From positions 1-64,000 of the forward strand of contig JBAZWJ010000002.1 of NCBI GenBank assembly GCA_041660385.1: a stretch of 64,000 bases of DNA. The letters are read 5' to 3'. The position numbers and the translations under genes are program-made. Origin of the DNA: DYJE01 sp041660385 (GTDB taxonomy: Bacteria; Desulfobacterota; Desulfobacteria; Desulfobacterales; Desulfolunaceae). This document shows, one piece after another, positions 41,346-51,347 of this stretch. Every line of letters starts with the position of its first letter. Position 1 is the first letter of the stretch. The notes under the pieces are model-generated. The model did no database searches and was not told the DNA's origin. It saw nothing but the letters and a program-made list of their open reading frames with translations.

Positions 41346-42794
41346 ATGAACCTGAGCGAATTGCAAAATCTGGTCGCCGAAGGTGAAAATGACCGTATAG
41401 AATTCAAGGCATCCACCGGCCAGCGAACCCAGGCCGCGAAAACTGTGTGCGCCTTACTCAACGGACTTGGCGGCTTTGTTGTCTTTGGTGTTACCGATAA
41501 ACGCGAAATTCAGGGTCAAAAAGTTTCCGCAAGTACGATAGAAAGCATTGCTGTGGAGCTTCGAAAAATTGAACCGCCAGCGTTTCCGGACATATCCATC
41601 GTGCCTCTGAAAAAAGATACGGCAGCGATTGTGTTAACGATCTCTGGGGGCGGCGGACCTTATACCTTTGATGGCCGACCTTATCTGAAACATGGCTCGA
41701 CCACCATTGTCATGCCCAGGGAAGAATATGAACGGAGGCTGGTTGAACGTCTATACGCTACTCGGCGATGGGAAAATGAACCTGTAGCAGAGGACATCAC
41801 CATTGAAGATCTCGACGCCGATGAAATCAAGATGACATTGGATAACGCTGTTCGGCTGGGTCGCCTTGAATCAACTGGCCGAAATGATACGATGTCAATT
41901 CTCAGAGGCCTTGAACTGGTCCGGGATGGCAGGATCTTGAATGCTGCTGTAGCGCTTTATGGTAAAAGCGATCATCTTAAGAGTCTTTATCCTCAGATGG
42001 GTATCCGCCTGGCCCGGTTTCGTGGGAATGATCGTCTGTCTGACTTTTCCGACAACCGCCAATACTGGGGCCATGCTTTCTCGCTGATGCGTCGAGCCGA
42101 ATCATTTCTTTTTGACCATATTCCCATTGCCGGACGAATACTACCGAACAAGATGGTTCGTGAAGACAAGCCATGGTATCCGCCAAGGGCAATGCGTGAA
42201 GCGCTGGCCAATGCATTGTGCCACAGGGATTACGTTATACCCGGCGGAGCAGTGGCTGTTGCCATGTATGATGACCACCTGGAAATTTCAAATCCAGGTG
42301 AGCTCCACTTCGGAATTACACCTGAGAAACTGGCGGAACCTCACGAATCAAGACCCTGGAATCCAATCATTGCCAACGTGTTTTACCGGGCCGGTATCAT
42401 TGAAAGATGGGGTATGGGTTCACTGAACATCATCGATTGGTGCTCTGAAAATGGTAATCCTTCGCCTGTCTGGACTCAGCAGGCTGGTTCTGTTTTTGTA
42501 ACCTTCCAGCCCGTTGATGCTGGATTTGCTAAAAATGTTGTCACCGGGGAAGTCACCGGGGAAGTCACCGGGGAAGTCACCGGGGAAGTCCGAAGGCTTC
42601 TCGATGTGATGAAAGGTGCTATGAAACGGCAGGAAATCCAGGATGCTTTAGGGCTTAAACACGAGGAACATTTCAGGGGACATTATCTTATTCCTGCTCT
42701 TGAAGCGGGTTTTATCGAAATGACCAACCCTGACAAACCCAAGAGCAGCAAGCAGAAATACCGTTTGACTGATAAAGGACTTAAAGTCGTTTAG
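41346..42794 (+). CDS. AlbA_2-domain RecG-like transcriptional regulator
   Basis: A 482-residue protein of the COG2865 type. The N-terminal AlbA_2 (Schlafen-like) domain reads IEFKASTGQRTQAAKTVCALLNGLGGFVVFGVTDK. A middle HATPase_c_4/RecG-like domain has REALANALCHRDYVIPGGAVAVAMYDDHLEISNPGEL and WGMGSLNIIDWC. A flexible linker of VTGE repeats joins a C-terminal winged helix (RQEIQDALGLKHEEHFRGHYLIPALEAGFIEM). Despite frequent annotation as a helicase there is no helicase motif. AGAGGAAG precedes the ATG. Such proteins are often found in defence or accessory regions; the target is unknown. Confidence 0.88.
   Translation: MNLSELQNLVAEGENDRIEFKASTGQRTQAAKTVCALLNGLGGFVVFGVTDKREIQGQKVSASTIESIAVELRKIEPPAFPDISIVPLKKDTAAIVLTISGGGGPYTFDGRPYLKHGSTTIVMPREEYERRLVERLYATRRWENEPVAEDITIEDLDADEIKMTLDNAVRLGRLESTGRNDTMSILRGLELVRDGRILNAAVALYGKSDHLKSLYPQMGIRLARFRGNDRLSDFSDNRQYWGHAFSLMRRAESFLFDHIPIAGRILPNKMVREDKPWYPPRAMREALANALCHRDYVIPGGAVAVAMYDDHLEISNPGELHFGITPEKLAEPHESRPWNPIIANVFYRAGIIERWGMGSLNIIDWCSENGNPSPVWTQQAGSVFVTFQPVDAGFAKNVVTGEVTGEVTGEVTGEVRRLLDVMKGAMKRQEIQDALGLKHEEHFRGHYLIPALEAGFIEMTNPDKPKSSKQKYRLTDKGLKVV
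42540..42587 (+). repeat. Four perfect tandem copies of a 12-base unit (GTCACCGGGGAA)
   Basis: The unit encodes VTGE and repeats exactly four times in frame, followed by a partial GTC. It lies in the linker before the winged-helix domain. Gain or loss of units would lengthen or shorten the linker without shifting the frame. Similar VTxx linkers are common in AlbA_2 proteins. Confidence 0.95.
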
Positions 42795-42922
42795 ATATGA
42801 ATTTTTAAAGACCTTCCGTTGCAACCTGCTCGAAAAAATGGCATGATTGAGACCATTATTTTTAAACTTTGTCACGTTCTTCATTAGTATGTTCCAACCG
42901 AATTCGAAAAAGGAAAGAATCC

Positions 42923-45900
42923 ATGAAAAGGCGATATTTTCTTGTTTCAGCCATGGTTGTTCTGCTTTTTGCACCTCTTTGTTTTGCTGCATTTGATTCC
43001 AAAGACTTTGCCGCAAGAAAGGGACTGGAAATCACACGGATTACGCCGGAAGGCCAGGATGTTCCACCTGGGCAGGAAATTGTGATCCAGTTCAGCAAAC
43101 CTGTGGTTCCTCTGGGCAGGATGGAGAGACGTGCTGACGAGATGCCTGTGACCATCACTCCAGCAGTGAAAGGCCAGTGGCGATGGTTGAACACCAGTGC
43201 CTTGTCTCTTCAAATGGATGAAGCCCACGCGCTGAAACCTGCCACGCGGTATACTGTGATAGTGAAGCCGGGTATCAAAACCATGGACGGGGAAACACTG
43301 AGAAAAGACGTCAGCCATGTGTTCGTGACCCAGAGGCCGGTGATTTCAGATACCTATTTCATTACATGGAGGTCTCCTGTTCGGCCAGTGATCATGGTGA
43401 GTTTTGATCAGCCGGTGACGTCGGATTCGATTAAAAAATCAATGATTTTCCGTCTGGCAGAAAACATGGTGGCCCAAATCAGGGTTAAGGTGTCTCCCGA
43501 TCCTGAAGATCAGGAAAAACCGGTGTTTGTTCCATTTCCTGGTGATCCTTATATTCTGGTGAACAAGCCCGGTGAAAAGCGCAAAAAAGATCAGGCCATA
43601 ACTAAGACAAAAGGAATTGAAGCCCGCCGGATATGGCATATTGAACCCGAGACCGATCTTGACGAAGACTGGACAGCTGAACTTTATCTGGAACCGGGGC
43701 TTGTTTCGGCTCTTGGGCCTGAAAAAGGCGTGGGGCATCAACAGGTGGTTCAGTTTAACACCTTTCCAAAATTCAGCTTTCTTGGCCTCAGATACCATAC
43801 GCTTTACGGCAAAGAGCAGATTTTTATGAACCCGGATAAGCTGAGGAATGCAACTGCTGACAAGGCCAATCCCCTTGAAAGCGTTTTTCTTGTTTTCAGT
43901 GCGCCTGTTCTGGACGAAGAGATCAAGAAACATGTGACGTTCACTCCTGACCTTTCAGGAGGATTGAAGGATTTTGACCCATGGGAAGGCGGTTATAACT
44001 ATTCGAACTTGAGCGGCCCCCATGAGAAAGGCCGAGAATATTCTGTCCGTCTTCCTGTTTTTCTCCAGGCGAACAAACGCTATGCTATGAAGGAAAAGAA
44101 AAAAGGAATTCGGGACGAGTTTGGACGGCGGCTGGTCAATCCCCTTGATTTATCGTTTATGACGGATCATAGAAAACCTGAATTCAATCTGATAAACAAC
44201 AACGCCGTGCTTGAAGAAAGCATGGCAACAGAATCGCCTTTGGCGGTGACGAATCTGAAATCCATCAAACTTTCAGGGCGGACACTCACGACCGCAGGGG
44301 GAAATGACAGTGTTGTCCTTGAAAAACAAATCGCCAATGTAACCGATGTGGCGTTTTTTGTGCCTCTGGGAATACGGGAACTGCTCAACGGAAAGTCGGG
44401 CGTGGTTTACGGTTACATCGACAGCGATCCTTATTTAGAAAAAAACAAATCGGAGCGGCGTTTCTTTTCCCAGGTGACCCCCTATCAGGTTCTGACGAAA
44501 ATGGGGCATTTCAACACCCTGGTGTGGGTCACGGATCTTTCAACTGGCGAACCGGTTGAAGGGGCAGAGGTTGTGATTGTCAAGGACACCAAAAGCACTC
44601 TGAAAGACGATGCACCTGTTCTTGCCAAAGCGGTCACGTCAAAGGACGGTTCGGCCTATCTTCCGGGCAATGAAACCCTTGATCCTGAACTTTCTGTGGA
44701 ACGGTACTCCTATCAAAAAGACGATTCAACCACGTTTTTTATCAAAGTGAAGAAAGGTGAGCACATGGCCCTTCTTCCCATTGACTCGGATTTTGAAATT
44801 GACACTTGGAGGGTTTCAAACTCCATGGTATCGTCAGGCATGAGCCCTAAGTACGGGCACATGAAATCCTGGGGAACAACAGCCCAGGGACTATACAGGG
44901 CAGGTGACACGCTTTCGTATAAAATTTATGTTAGGAATCAGGACAACGAACGGTTTGTTCTTCCTCCTTTGAAAAAATACCATCTGACAATCAAAGATCC
45001 CATGGATCAGGCGGTTTTCGAACGGAAAGATATCGAGCTTTCGCGTTTCGGTGCCTTTGACGGATCGTTCAAAATTCCTGAAAAAGGGGCTGTGGGCTGG
45101 TACAGGTTCGAGCTTTCTGCTGATTTTACCAAAGACTCCTGGAGTCCCATGTCCGTTCTGGTCAGCGATTTTACACCTGCACCGTTTAAGGTGGGCAGTC
45201 ATCTTTCGGGTGATATGTTCAGGATTGGCGACACGGTTGAAGTGACAACCTCAGCAAGGCTTCACGCAGGCGGGCCTTACAGTTCAGCTTCGACGCGGAT
45301 TGTGGCCCGGCTGGAAGAAGAACCCTTTGTGCCAAAGAACCCGGTTTTGAAAGATTACTATTTCAGCACCATCGGGGACACGGAGCGTCAGCAGGATCTT
45401 TATGAAACCATGGAAAATCTGAACGCCAAAGGTAATCTTGTTCGTAAATTTAAAATTGCCGATTCAGAGATTCTTTACGGGCGCATGAATGTTGAAAGTT
45501 CGGTGCGAGATGATCGGGGGAAATTCGTTTCGTCCATGGCCACGGCCAAGTATTCAGGTCGTGACCGGTTTGTGGGACTGAAGGCCGAAAAATGGGTTTA
45601 CAATCAGGGTGAACCGGCGACGTTCCGCTATATCGCTGTGGATGAACGGGGAAAACCCGTTGGTGGAATAACGGCCAATGTGGTTTCCGAGCGGCTGGTG
45701 GTGACGGCTGCCAAGGTGAAAGGGGCAGGCAATGCCTATCTCACGACGACCAACGAAGCGTGGGTGAAAGAATACGAAACTTCAGGGACATGTGAAAAAG
45801 ACAGCTCTTTATATGTATTCACCCCGAAACACACCGGATCATACCGTGTGACGGCTGAGATCAAGGACAGCAAAGGCCGTAAGCACAAGACGGAGCTTGG

Positions 45901-48778
45901 AACCTGGGTGGTGGGAAAAGGCGTGGTGCTGTGGGATGAAGGGGATGAGTACAGTCTTTCTATCATTCCCGAACAAACGGAATTGAAAATAGGGGATACG
46001 GCCCGCTATCTGGTGAAGAATCCTTATCCCGGAGCCATGGCCCTGATCAGCGTGGAACGATACGGCGTGCTGAAACACTGGACACAGCGCTTTGAAACAA
46101 GCACACCCATCATCGAATTTCCGGTGACAGAGGATTACATGCCGGGATTTTTTGTGAGCGTCACCATCGTTTCCAAGCGTGTGGCAGACGCACCCATGGA
46201 TGGAAACGTGGATCTTGGAAAGCCAGCGTTCAGAACCGGTTATGTGGAATCGACGGTCAAGAATTCCGCCAAAGAAATCACAGTCAAGGTGAAACCCGAT
46301 AAAGAAATTTACAAACCGGGGAATACGGTGAAGGTGTCGCTTGCAGCGGCTTACGAAACGGGTCGAAAAAAAGAACCGGTGGAACTGGCGGTGGTTGTTC
46401 TGGATGAAGCGGTGTTTGATCTGATCGCCGGAGGTAAATCCTATTTTGATCCGTATACCGGTTTCAACCATGTGGATTTTCTCGATGTGGCTAATTACAA
46501 CCTGTTGACTCAACTTGTGGGGCGGACGAAATTCGAGAAAAAAGGGGCAAATCCCGGAGGCGATGGCGGCTCTGAGATCAGCATGCGTTCGGTGTTTGAT
46601 TTTGTCAGTTACTGGAATCCGTCGATCGTCACCGATGAAAACGGCAAAGCCGATATCACTTTCAAAGTGCCGGACAGTTTGACGGGCTGGAAGATCTTTG
46701 TCATGGCCGTAACCCCTAACGACAGAATGGGTCTTGGTGTTGGAGAATTCAAGGTGAACCGTCCCACGGAGATCAGGCCGGTGATGCCTAATCTGGTCCG
46801 TGACGGCGACAGCTTCAAGGCAGGTTTCACGGTGATGAACAGAACGGACAAGCACCGGTCTCTGTTCTGTAAAATTAATGTGAAAGGCCCTCTTGACCCA
46901 TCCATGGCAGGAATTGAGTCCACAACCACAGTAGAATGTCCACCGTACAAACGGGTGGATATATGGCTTCCTGTGAAAGCCCGTGGGGCCGGGAAACTGA
47001 TTTTTTATGCCATAGCCAAGGATAAGAAAGACGGCGACGGTCTCAAAGTGGAAGTGCCGGTCATACGGAAGAAAAACCGTGAAACCGTGGCTACCTATGG
47101 CACAACCACCGAGCCTGAAGTCACGGAAACCCTTGTGGTCCCCGAAGATGCTAAAACAGGATCAGGTGAAATTTCAGTTGTTCTTTCACCTACGGTGATC
47201 GGAAACCTGGAAGGGGCTTTTAAATATATGCGGAATTACCCCTATTCCTGCTGGGAACAGAAGCTTGGGAAAGGTGTGGCCGCTTCAAATTATCTTGCTC
47301 TGAAACCCTATCTGGCCGAGGAACTGGCCTGGCCCGATGCCGGAAAACTGGTGAAATCCACGTTGGAAGAAGCCGGGAATTTTCAGACTCCATCCGGTGC
47401 CATGTCGTTTTATATCCCGGAAGACAGGTATGCCAGCCCCTATTTGTCGGCGTACACAGCCTTTTCCTTTAACTGGCTGAAGAAAAGGGGATACGATATC
47501 CCGGACAAAGTGGAATCCAGACTTTTCGCGTATCTTGACAGTTTCCTGAAACGTGATGTGTTCCCGGACTTCTACTCCCGGGGTTTGAGCGCCAGTGTGA
47601 GGGCAGCCGCTCTTTGTGCTCTTTCGGAAAAAGGAAAGCTGACGTTGGCTGACCTTAAACGTTACGAAAGCCATGCGCCCATGATGGATCTTTTCGGCAA
47701 GGCCCTTTTCATGCAGGCTGCATTGAACACGGAAGGCGGGGACAAGCTGGCAGAAGACATGTGCCGGAAAATTCTCGGGTATGCCAATGCCACCGGCGGT
47801 AAGTATATGTTCAGTGAAACAAAGGACGACGGATTCATCAGGATTCTTTCAACGCCGATGAGGGATAACGCCGTGATTCTTTCCGCCTTTGTTGCATTCG
47901 GCGAACGTACCAACGGAAAAGAACTTGTGGGCGACATTCCCTATAAACTGGTGCGAGCTATTACCCAGACGAGAAAAAACAAAGACCACTGGGAAAACAC
48001 CCAGGAAAACATTTTCTGCATGAAAGCTCTGCTGGATTATGCAGAAGTTTATGAAAAAGAAAAACCGGATATGACCGTAACGGTGGCTCTGGACAAGGAT
48101 ACTCTGGGCAAGACGTCTTTCGCCCATGTGAAGAACAAGGCCCAGACCATGAAGCGGGATATGAAACCTGATGATCCTGGTAAAAAGCAGATCATGACCC
48201 TTTCCAAAACAGGTGAGGGCCGGATTTACTATTCGCCACGGATGACGTTCGAGGTCGGCGATGAAAAAGCCGAGCAGGTGAATGCCGGAATTGAAATCAG
48301 AAAAGAAATCTGTGTGGAACGTAAAAAATTATGGGTGAAACTTGAAAAACCGTTCTCCTTGAAACGTGGCGAACTGGTCCGGGTTGATCTATTTATCAGC
48401 ATACCTTCGGCGCGTCATTTTGTTGTGGTGGATGATGCCGTGCCCGGTGGCCTTGAACCGGTGAACCGTGACCTGGCAACCTCTTCGCGTTTTGATGCGG
48501 AAAAAGGAAATTACAAAGCAGCGGGAGGTTCTTTCTGGTTCAAATATTCCGATTGGCGGGAGTACAACGCCTCGCTGTGGAGTTTTTACCATCGCGAACT
48601 CCGGCATGACAGTGTCCGCTTCTATTCCGACTACCTGCCGCCAGGACGTTACCATCTGTCATACACGGCACAGGCCATTGCTGAAGGCGAGTTTTCCATG
48701 ATGCCGGTTCATGCCGAGGAAATGTACGATCCCGATGTTTTTGGAAAAGGATTGCCTGGAATGATGACCATTGATTGA
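42923..48778 (+). CDS. Bacterial alpha-2-macroglobulin family protein with thioester
   Basis: A 1951-residue periplasmic protein from the ATG at 42923, which has AAAGGA eight bases upstream and gives a signal peptide ending LCFA. A lipobox is not obvious, unlike many YfhM-type homologues. It has tandem macroglobulin (MG) beta domains, the bait region, then SEISMRSVFDFVSYWNPSIVTDENGKADITFKVPDSLTGW, a conserved A2M segment, and the thioester motif CWEQ at about residue 1443 within YPYSCWEQKLGKG, with an all-helical thioester-containing domain after it. Such proteins trap proteases in the periplasm and covalently bind them. Immediately downstream is penicillin-binding protein 1C, the classical partner, indicating a role in damage-time cell-wall protection. 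Confidence 0.95.
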   Translation: MKRRYFLVSAMVVLLFAPLCFAAFDSKDFAARKGLEITRITPEGQDVPPGQEIVIQFSKPVVPLGRMERRADEMPVTITPAVKGQWRWLNTSALSLQMDEAHALKPATRYTVIVKPGIKTMDGETLRKDVSHVFVTQRPVISDTYFITWRSPVRPVIMVSFDQPVTSDSIKKSMIFRLAENMVAQIRVKVSPDPEDQEKPVFVPFPGDPYILVNKPGEKRKKDQAITKTKGIEARRIWHIEPETDLDEDWTAELYLEPGLVSALGPEKGVGHQQVVQFNTFPKFSFLGLRYHTLYGKEQIFMNPDKLRNATADKANPLESVFLVFSAPVLDEEIKKHVTFTPDLSGGLKDFDPWEGGYNYSNLSGPHEKGREYSVRLPVFLQANKRYAMKEKKKGIRDEFGRRLVNPLDLSFMTDHRKPEFNLINNNAVLEESMATESPLAVTNLKSIKLSGRTLTTAGGNDSVVLEKQIANVTDVAFFVPLGIRELLNGKSGVVYGYIDSDPYLEKNKSERRFFSQVTPYQVLTKMGHFNTLVWVTDLSTGEPVEGAEVVIVKDTKSTLKDDAPVLAKAVTSKDGSAYLPGNETLDPELSVERYSYQKDDSTTFFIKVKKGEHMALLPIDSDFEIDTWRVSNSMVSSGMSPKYGHMKSWGTTAQGLYRAGDTLSYKIYVRNQDNERFVLPPLKKYHLTIKDPMDQAVFERKDIELSRFGAFDGSFKIPEKGAVGWYRFELSADFTKDSWSPMSVLVSDFTPAPFKVGSHLSGDMFRIGDTVEVTTSARLHAGGPYSSASTRIVARLEEEPFVPKNPVLKDYYFSTIGDTERQQDLYETMENLNAKGNLVRKFKIADSEILYGRMNVESSVRDDRGKFVSSMATAKYSGRDRFVGLKAEKWVYNQGEPATFRYIAVDERGKPVGGITANVVSERLVVTAAKVKGAGNAYLTTTNEAWVKEYETSGTCEKDSSLYVFTPKHTGSYRVTAEIKDSKGRKHKTELGTWVVGKGVVLWDEGDEYSLSIIPEQTELKIGDTARYLVKNPYPGAMALISVERYGVLKHWTQRFETSTPIIEFPVTEDYMPGFFVSVTIVSKRVADAPMDGNVDLGKPAFRTGYVESTVKNSAKEITVKVKPDKEIYKPGNTVKVSLAAAYETGRKKEPVELAVVVLDEAVFDLIAGGKSYFDPYTGFNHVDFLDVANYNLLTQLVGRTKFEKKGANPGGDGGSEISMRSVFDFVSYWNPSIVTDENGKADITFKVPDSLTGWKIFVMAVTPNDRMGLGVGEFKVNRPTEIRPVMPNLVRDGDSFKAGFTVMNRTDKHRSLFCKINVKGPLDPSMAGIESTTTVECPPYKRVDIWLPVKARGAGKLIFYAIAKDKKDGDGLKVEVPVIRKKNRETVATYGTTTEPEVTETLVVPEDAKTGSGEISVVLSPTVIGNLEGAFKYMRNYPYSCWEQKLGKGVAASNYLALKPYLAEELAWPDAGKLVKSTLEEAGNFQTPSGAMSFYIPEDRYASPYLSAYTAFSFNWLKKRGYDIPDKVESRLFAYLDSFLKRDVFPDFYSRGLSASVRAAALCALSEKGKLTLADLKRYESHAPMMDLFGKALFMQAALNTEGGDKLAEDMCRKILGYANATGGKYMFSETKDDGFIRILSTPMRDNAVILSAFVAFGERTNGKELVGDIPYKLVRAITQTRKNKDHWENTQENIFCMKALLDYAEVYEKEKPDMTVTVALDKDTLGKTSFAHVKNKAQTMKRDMKPDDPGKKQIMTLSKTGEGRIYYSPRMTFEVGDEKAEQVNAGIEIRKEICVERKKLWVKLEKPFSLKRGELVRVDLFISIPSARHFVVVDDAVPGGLEPVNRDLATSSRFDAEKGNYKAAGGSFWFKYSDWREYNASLWSFYHRELRHDSVRFYSDYLPPGRYHLSYTAQAIAEGEFSMMPVHAEEMYDPDVFGKGLPGMMTID

Positions 48779-48799
48779 GAGTATTTAAGAGATTTTTTT

Positions 48800-48838
48800 G
48801 GGAGTTCTATTGAATATTTAATGTTCAATAGAATTCCC
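48800..48838. terminator. Terminator hairpin after the macroglobulin gene
   Basis: GGGAGTTCTATTGAA (48800-48814) pairs with TTCAATAGAATTCCC (48824-48838) with a single mismatch. It is flanked by T-runs on both sides (GATTTTTTT before, CAATTTTTT after). It starts 22 bases after the stop. Confidence 0.7.
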
Positions 48839-48859
48839 TCAATTTTTTACGACGCCATC

Positions 48860-48886
48860 TTTATTGAACGTCCAACGTTCAATAAA
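48860..48886. repeat. Perfect hairpin TTTATTGAACGT-CCA-ACGTTCAATAAA
   Basis: Twelve-base perfect arms with a three-base loop. The TTGAAC/GTTCAA core recurs in the adjacent terminator stem (TATTGAA / TTCAATA), suggesting local duplication. No T-run follows. Confidence 0.65.
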
Positions 48887-48935
48887 AGGATTGGGGTATT
48901 TTTATACGGTTCAATCCAATGCAAAAAATATTTGT

Positions 48936-49046
48936 CTCGTTCCCAGGCTCCAGCCTGGGAATGCTTTTGGGCATGGCTCCGGCCATGCAAGGTGGAGGCT
49001 GGAGCCTCCTGGTTTGACACTCCCAGGCCGGAGCCTGGGAGCGAGA
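48936..49046. repeat. Composite four-palindrome repeat (CTCGTTCCCAGGCTCCAGCC...)
   Basis: Four consecutive palindromes: TCCCAGGCTCCAGCCTGGGA (48941-48960), GCATGGCTCCGGCCATGC (48971-48988), GGAGGCTGGAGCCTCC (48994-49009), and TCCCAGGCCGGAGCCTGGGA (49021-49040). The ends CTCGT (48936) and GCGAG (49041-49045) are also near-complementary, so the whole can fold as a cruciform. The GCTCC/GGAGC centre is shared by all four units. This matches a dispersed repeat type known in many aquatic bacteria. It lies between the macroglobulin gene and pbpC. Confidence 0.85.
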
Positions 49047-49096
49047 GTAATTTTAATGAATGAACAGTTATTGTGATTGTCAGATTAACGTTTCGA

Positions 49097-51307
49097 ATGA
49101 AGCCTCGTATGAATAAAAAATACATCATCTTTCCCGTTTTATTCCTTATTTTGCTTGGAGTCACCGTAACGGGTATCCACATCACCGCAATGGCTCAAAT
49201 CAAAAACCTTCCGGACAGTCTTACCGGGCTGCTCGACGAGGTGCGAAAACCCCAGTTGAAGGACAGGGACGGCAGACCGATCACGGTGACTTACGCCAAC
49301 CGTTGGAACAGCGGATCTTATGTGCCTCTTCATCAGATGCCTGAAACGATCAAAACCCTGTTTATCTTTTCCGAAGACAAACGATTTTACTCCCACAACG
49401 GTGTGGACTGGGTCGCACGGTTCAATGCCTTGTTTCAGAATGTGTTTTCACTGGAAACGGTGCGTGGTGCCAGCACGATTACCGAACAGGTGGTCCGGAT
49501 GATCCATCCAAGGCCAAGAACGCTGTGGTCCCGTTATCTTGAAGGATGTGAAGCCCAGATGCTTGAGCGGAAGCATTCGAAAGACGATATTCTGGAATTC
49601 TATCTGAATCAGGTGCCTTACGCATCCAACCGGCGCGGAATTACCCAGGCTGCGGAATATTACTTCAATCGATCAACGGACACCCTGAGTCTGAAAGAGA
49701 TGCTGGCCCTAGTGGTTCTGGTCAGGGCCCCTTCATATTATGATCCCTATAAAAACGCAAAACGAATAGAAGGTCCGATAGCCATACTGGCAAAATCCTT
49801 GTTTGGGAAAAAAATAATCGCTAAAGACGACCTTGATCTTGTTTTAAACAATGAACTGACTTTGGAAAAACCTGTTCATGATGTGGATGCCGCCCATTTT
49901 GCCCGGTTTGTTTACGATTCCTCAGACGATATTAATTTACATGATAAAAGAAAAATCAACACAACTCTGGATGTTTCGGTCCAGGTGAAAGTTGAATCTT
50001 TGATGGACAAGATCCTGAAAACCCTTTCGGATAAAAAGGTGAAAAACGGAGCTTGTCTTGTGGCTGATCATGAAACTGGCGAGATTCTTGCCTGGGTTTC
50101 CCGGGCGGTTGCAGAAGATGACAGGTCAGGCAAACATATCGATGGTGTGACCACTCCAAGGCAGCCTGGTTCGTCCCTCAAACCGTTTCTTTACGCTCTG
50201 GCACTGGACAATGGCTGGACAGCATCCCAGGAAATAGAGGACAGTCCATTGACCAACCCTGTGGGCCGTGGGTTGCATACCTATCATAACTACAGCCATG
50301 TCCATTACGGATGGGTTACAGTCCGACAGGCACTTGGAAATTCGTTAAATATACCGGCGGTTAAGGCTATACGATATGTAGGATATGGCAAGTATCTTGC
50401 CAAACTTCACGAACTCGGCTTCAAAAGCCTCGACAAACATCCTGATTTTTATGGAGACGGACTTGCTCTGGGCTGTGGTGAAGTGTCGCTGTTTGAACTG
50501 GTTCAGGCATACTGCGTCCTTGCAAATAAAGGTGTGTTTCTTCCAATTTACGTCACAGGTAAAGGCAGTGTGTCACAACGAATTCCCATGAGAAAACGGA
50601 TTTTTTCAGAAGAAACGGCTTCACTAATCGGCAATATTCTCGCTGACTCTGGTGCCAGAAAACTTGAATTCGGTAGTGATGGTTTGCTTAATTTTCCTGT
50701 GGAAACAGCTGTAAAAACTGGTACATCAAGCGATTACAGGGATTCATGGGCCATGGGCTACAACCACAGATTTGTGGTTGGCGCCTGGCTGGGCAACTTT
50801 GATTCCAGGCCAATGAACGGAGTCAGTGGGTCTCTGGGGCCGGCATTTCTGTTGCGCAGTGTTTTTGCTGAACTGAACAGAAACAACGATACAAGACCGC
50901 TTTTCCTTAGCCCGAAACTTGTGAAAAAAGAGATTTGTGTGGGTTCTCATCAAAAGGATGATTCCTGCTCTAAAAGGTTCGAGTGGTTTGCAAAGGGTAG
51001 AGAACCACAAAAAAAAATGACCCTTGTTAAACAAGAAACCATCGGCTTCTTCAAACCTGTAAACGGACTTGAAATGGCCATGGACCCCAGAATACCGGAT
51101 GACAGCGAAGCATTCGAGTTTGAACTTGGTGGTGTGAACAAAAAAGATACGGTTACCTGGATATTAGATGGAAAAGAATTAGGAACCGCTATGGGAAACC
51201 GTTACCTCTGGTTTTTAAGCAAAGGAAAACATGTGGTCGAAGCAAAGGTCGATAAGGGGAGTGGGCGTTTGGCTTATGCTGAAAAGACGGTATTTGTTGT
51301 AAAATGA
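49097..51307 (+). CDS. pbpC: Penicillin-binding protein 1C
   Basis: A 736-residue class A penicillin-binding protein with glycosyltransferase and transpeptidase domains, anchored by a membrane helix near residues 6-26. GT51: FIFSEDKRFYSHNGVDW and RGASTITEQVVRM, then ILEFYLNQVPYASNRRGI. Transpeptidase: QPGSSLKPFLYALAL (SXXK), GNSLNIPAVKAI (SXN) and VKTGTSSDYRD (KTG). The C-terminal PBP1C-specific beta domain (ETIGFFKPVNGLEMAMDPRIP) ends the protein. The start is uncertain: the frame opens with GTG at 49073 and ATGs at 49097 and 49109, none with a good ribosome site. It pairs with the macroglobulin gene upstream, although repeats separate them. Confidence 0.95.
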   Translation: MKPRMNKKYIIFPVLFLILLGVTVTGIHITAMAQIKNLPDSLTGLLDEVRKPQLKDRDGRPITVTYANRWNSGSYVPLHQMPETIKTLFIFSEDKRFYSHNGVDWVARFNALFQNVFSLETVRGASTITEQVVRMIHPRPRTLWSRYLEGCEAQMLERKHSKDDILEFYLNQVPYASNRRGITQAAEYYFNRSTDTLSLKEMLALVVLVRAPSYYDPYKNAKRIEGPIAILAKSLFGKKIIAKDDLDLVLNNELTLEKPVHDVDAAHFARFVYDSSDDINLHDKRKINTTLDVSVQVKVESLMDKILKTLSDKKVKNGACLVADHETGEILAWVSRAVAEDDRSGKHIDGVTTPRQPGSSLKPFLYALALDNGWTASQEIEDSPLTNPVGRGLHTYHNYSHVHYGWVTVRQALGNSLNIPAVKAIRYVGYGKYLAKLHELGFKSLDKHPDFYGDGLALGCGEVSLFELVQAYCVLANKGVFLPIYVTGKGSVSQRIPMRKRIFSEETASLIGNILADSGARKLEFGSDGLLNFPVETAVKTGTSSDYRDSWAMGYNHRFVVGAWLGNFDSRPMNGVSGSLGPAFLLRSVFAELNRNNDTRPLFLSPKLVKKEICVGSHQKDDSCSKRFEWFAKGREPQKKMTLVKQETIGFFKPVNGLEMAMDPRIPDDSEAFEFELGGVNKKDTVTWILDGKELGTAMGNRYLWFLSKGKHVVEAKVDKGSGRLAYAEKTVFVVK

Positions 51308-51308
51308 T

Positions 51309-51338
51309 GGGTAACGCTTTCTTGTAAAAGCATTACCC
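51309..51338. terminator. Bidirectional hairpin between pbpC and the PstS-like gene
   Basis: GGGTAACGCTTT (51309-51320) pairs with AAAAGCATTACCC (to 51338) apart from one mismatch, between two convergent genes. It starts one base after the pbpC stop. T-runs on either side are short. Confidence 0.65.
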
Positions 51339-51347
51339 AACTTTTGA

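Noticed and set aside
42540..42587. CRISPR-like repeat
   Set aside because: A 12-base direct repeat without spacers, in frame inside a coding region.
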